A stretch of 15,907 bases of DNA from Planctomycetota bacterium (lineage in GTDB: Bacteria > Planctomycetota > GCA-002687715 > DRQF01). Position numbers and translations under genes: made by a program. The stretch spans positions 1 to 15,907 of the forward strand of contig WFTN01000106.1 of the NCBI GenBank assembly GCA_015485455.1, written 5' to 3'. Below the pieces are notes generated by a model. That model searched no databases. It saw only the letters and a program-made list of their open reading frames with translations, and was not told where the DNA came from. The stretch's first letter is position 1. Every line of letters begins with the position of its first letter. Shown piece by piece: positions 15,847 to 15,907 of this stretch.

Positions 15847-15907
15847 GGATCCATTTCCTTCATTGGCGACCGGAGCCCACGGGCTAGGTCAACATGATCG
15901 AATTCAA
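15843..15907 (-). CDS. 3' end of an upstream operon gene, cut by the window edge
   Basis: A minus-strand frame enters from the right edge and runs 20 codons (ending ...LARGLRSPMKEMDP) to a TGA at 15845-15843. That stop overlaps the lipoprotein ATG by 4 nt (ATGA), the same junction seen at several other gene pairs in this window. The Shine-Dalgarno of the lipoprotein lies inside it. Too little remains to identify the product. If correct, the operon of lipoprotein, DUF366 and flippase-like protein extends further upstream. Confidence 0.55.
   Translation of the reverse strand, partial: EFDHVDLARGLRSPMKEMDP

Noticed and set aside
1..15907. Defence island, prophage, transposon or CRISPR content
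   Set aside because: No integrase, transposase, Cas, toxin-antitoxin or nuclease genes and no spaced direct repeats were seen; nearly all genes are housekeeping or envelope-related.

Overview
The window reads as ordinary chromosome of a bacterium. The cell is probably Gram-negative in type: there is a secreted dipeptidyl peptidase, a lipoprotein with a lipobox, and Shine-Dalgarno sites before most genes. A PVC/Planctomycetota-like lineage is my guess. It rests on the HEAT-type lipoprotein carrying the 'TG.DF..D..AW..W' signature, on a 'V.LKDG....G' beta module, and on extracytoplasmic inserts in two membrane proteins. I saw no insertion sequence, phage gene, CRISPR array, tRNA or rRNA.

Layout. 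(a) Positions 1-2821: a probable divergent gene start at the left edge (minus strand), a gap of about 560 bp, then a full-length type III glutamine synthetase (plus) ending at a strong hairpin terminator. (b) 2840-4912: a secreted dipeptidyl peptidase IV (minus), convergent with glutamine synthetase. (c) 5161-7870: three plus-strand genes joined by 4-nt ATGA overlaps, all likely RNA modification: an RluA-type pseudouridine synthase, tRNA-guanine transglycosylase (tgt) and an RlmI/RlmK-like SAM methyltransferase. (d) 8036-11196: a dicarboxylate/acidic amino acid:cation symporter with an unusual insert, overlapping glucose-6-phosphate isomerase (pgi) by 4 nt. (e) 11279-15907, all minus: (reading downstream) the 3' end of an unknown gene, a HEAT-like lipoprotein, a DUF366 protein, a flippase-like membrane protein, a possible small ORF, a PfkB-type sugar kinase, and a ThpR-type RNA 2',3'-cyclic phosphodiesterase.

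Functional picture. Most genes are housekeeping: nitrogen assimilation, peptide degradation, translation quality, substrate uptake and upper glycolysis. The least understood part is the tightly overlapping block 13002-15907 (unknown 3' end, lipoprotein, DUF366, flippase-like protein). Translational coupling suggests a shared envelope-related role. I found no complete, clearly new system; the best leads are that block, the DUF366 motif that looks like a lipoate/biotin ligase core, and the inserts after the first membrane helix of the symporter and of the flippase-like protein.
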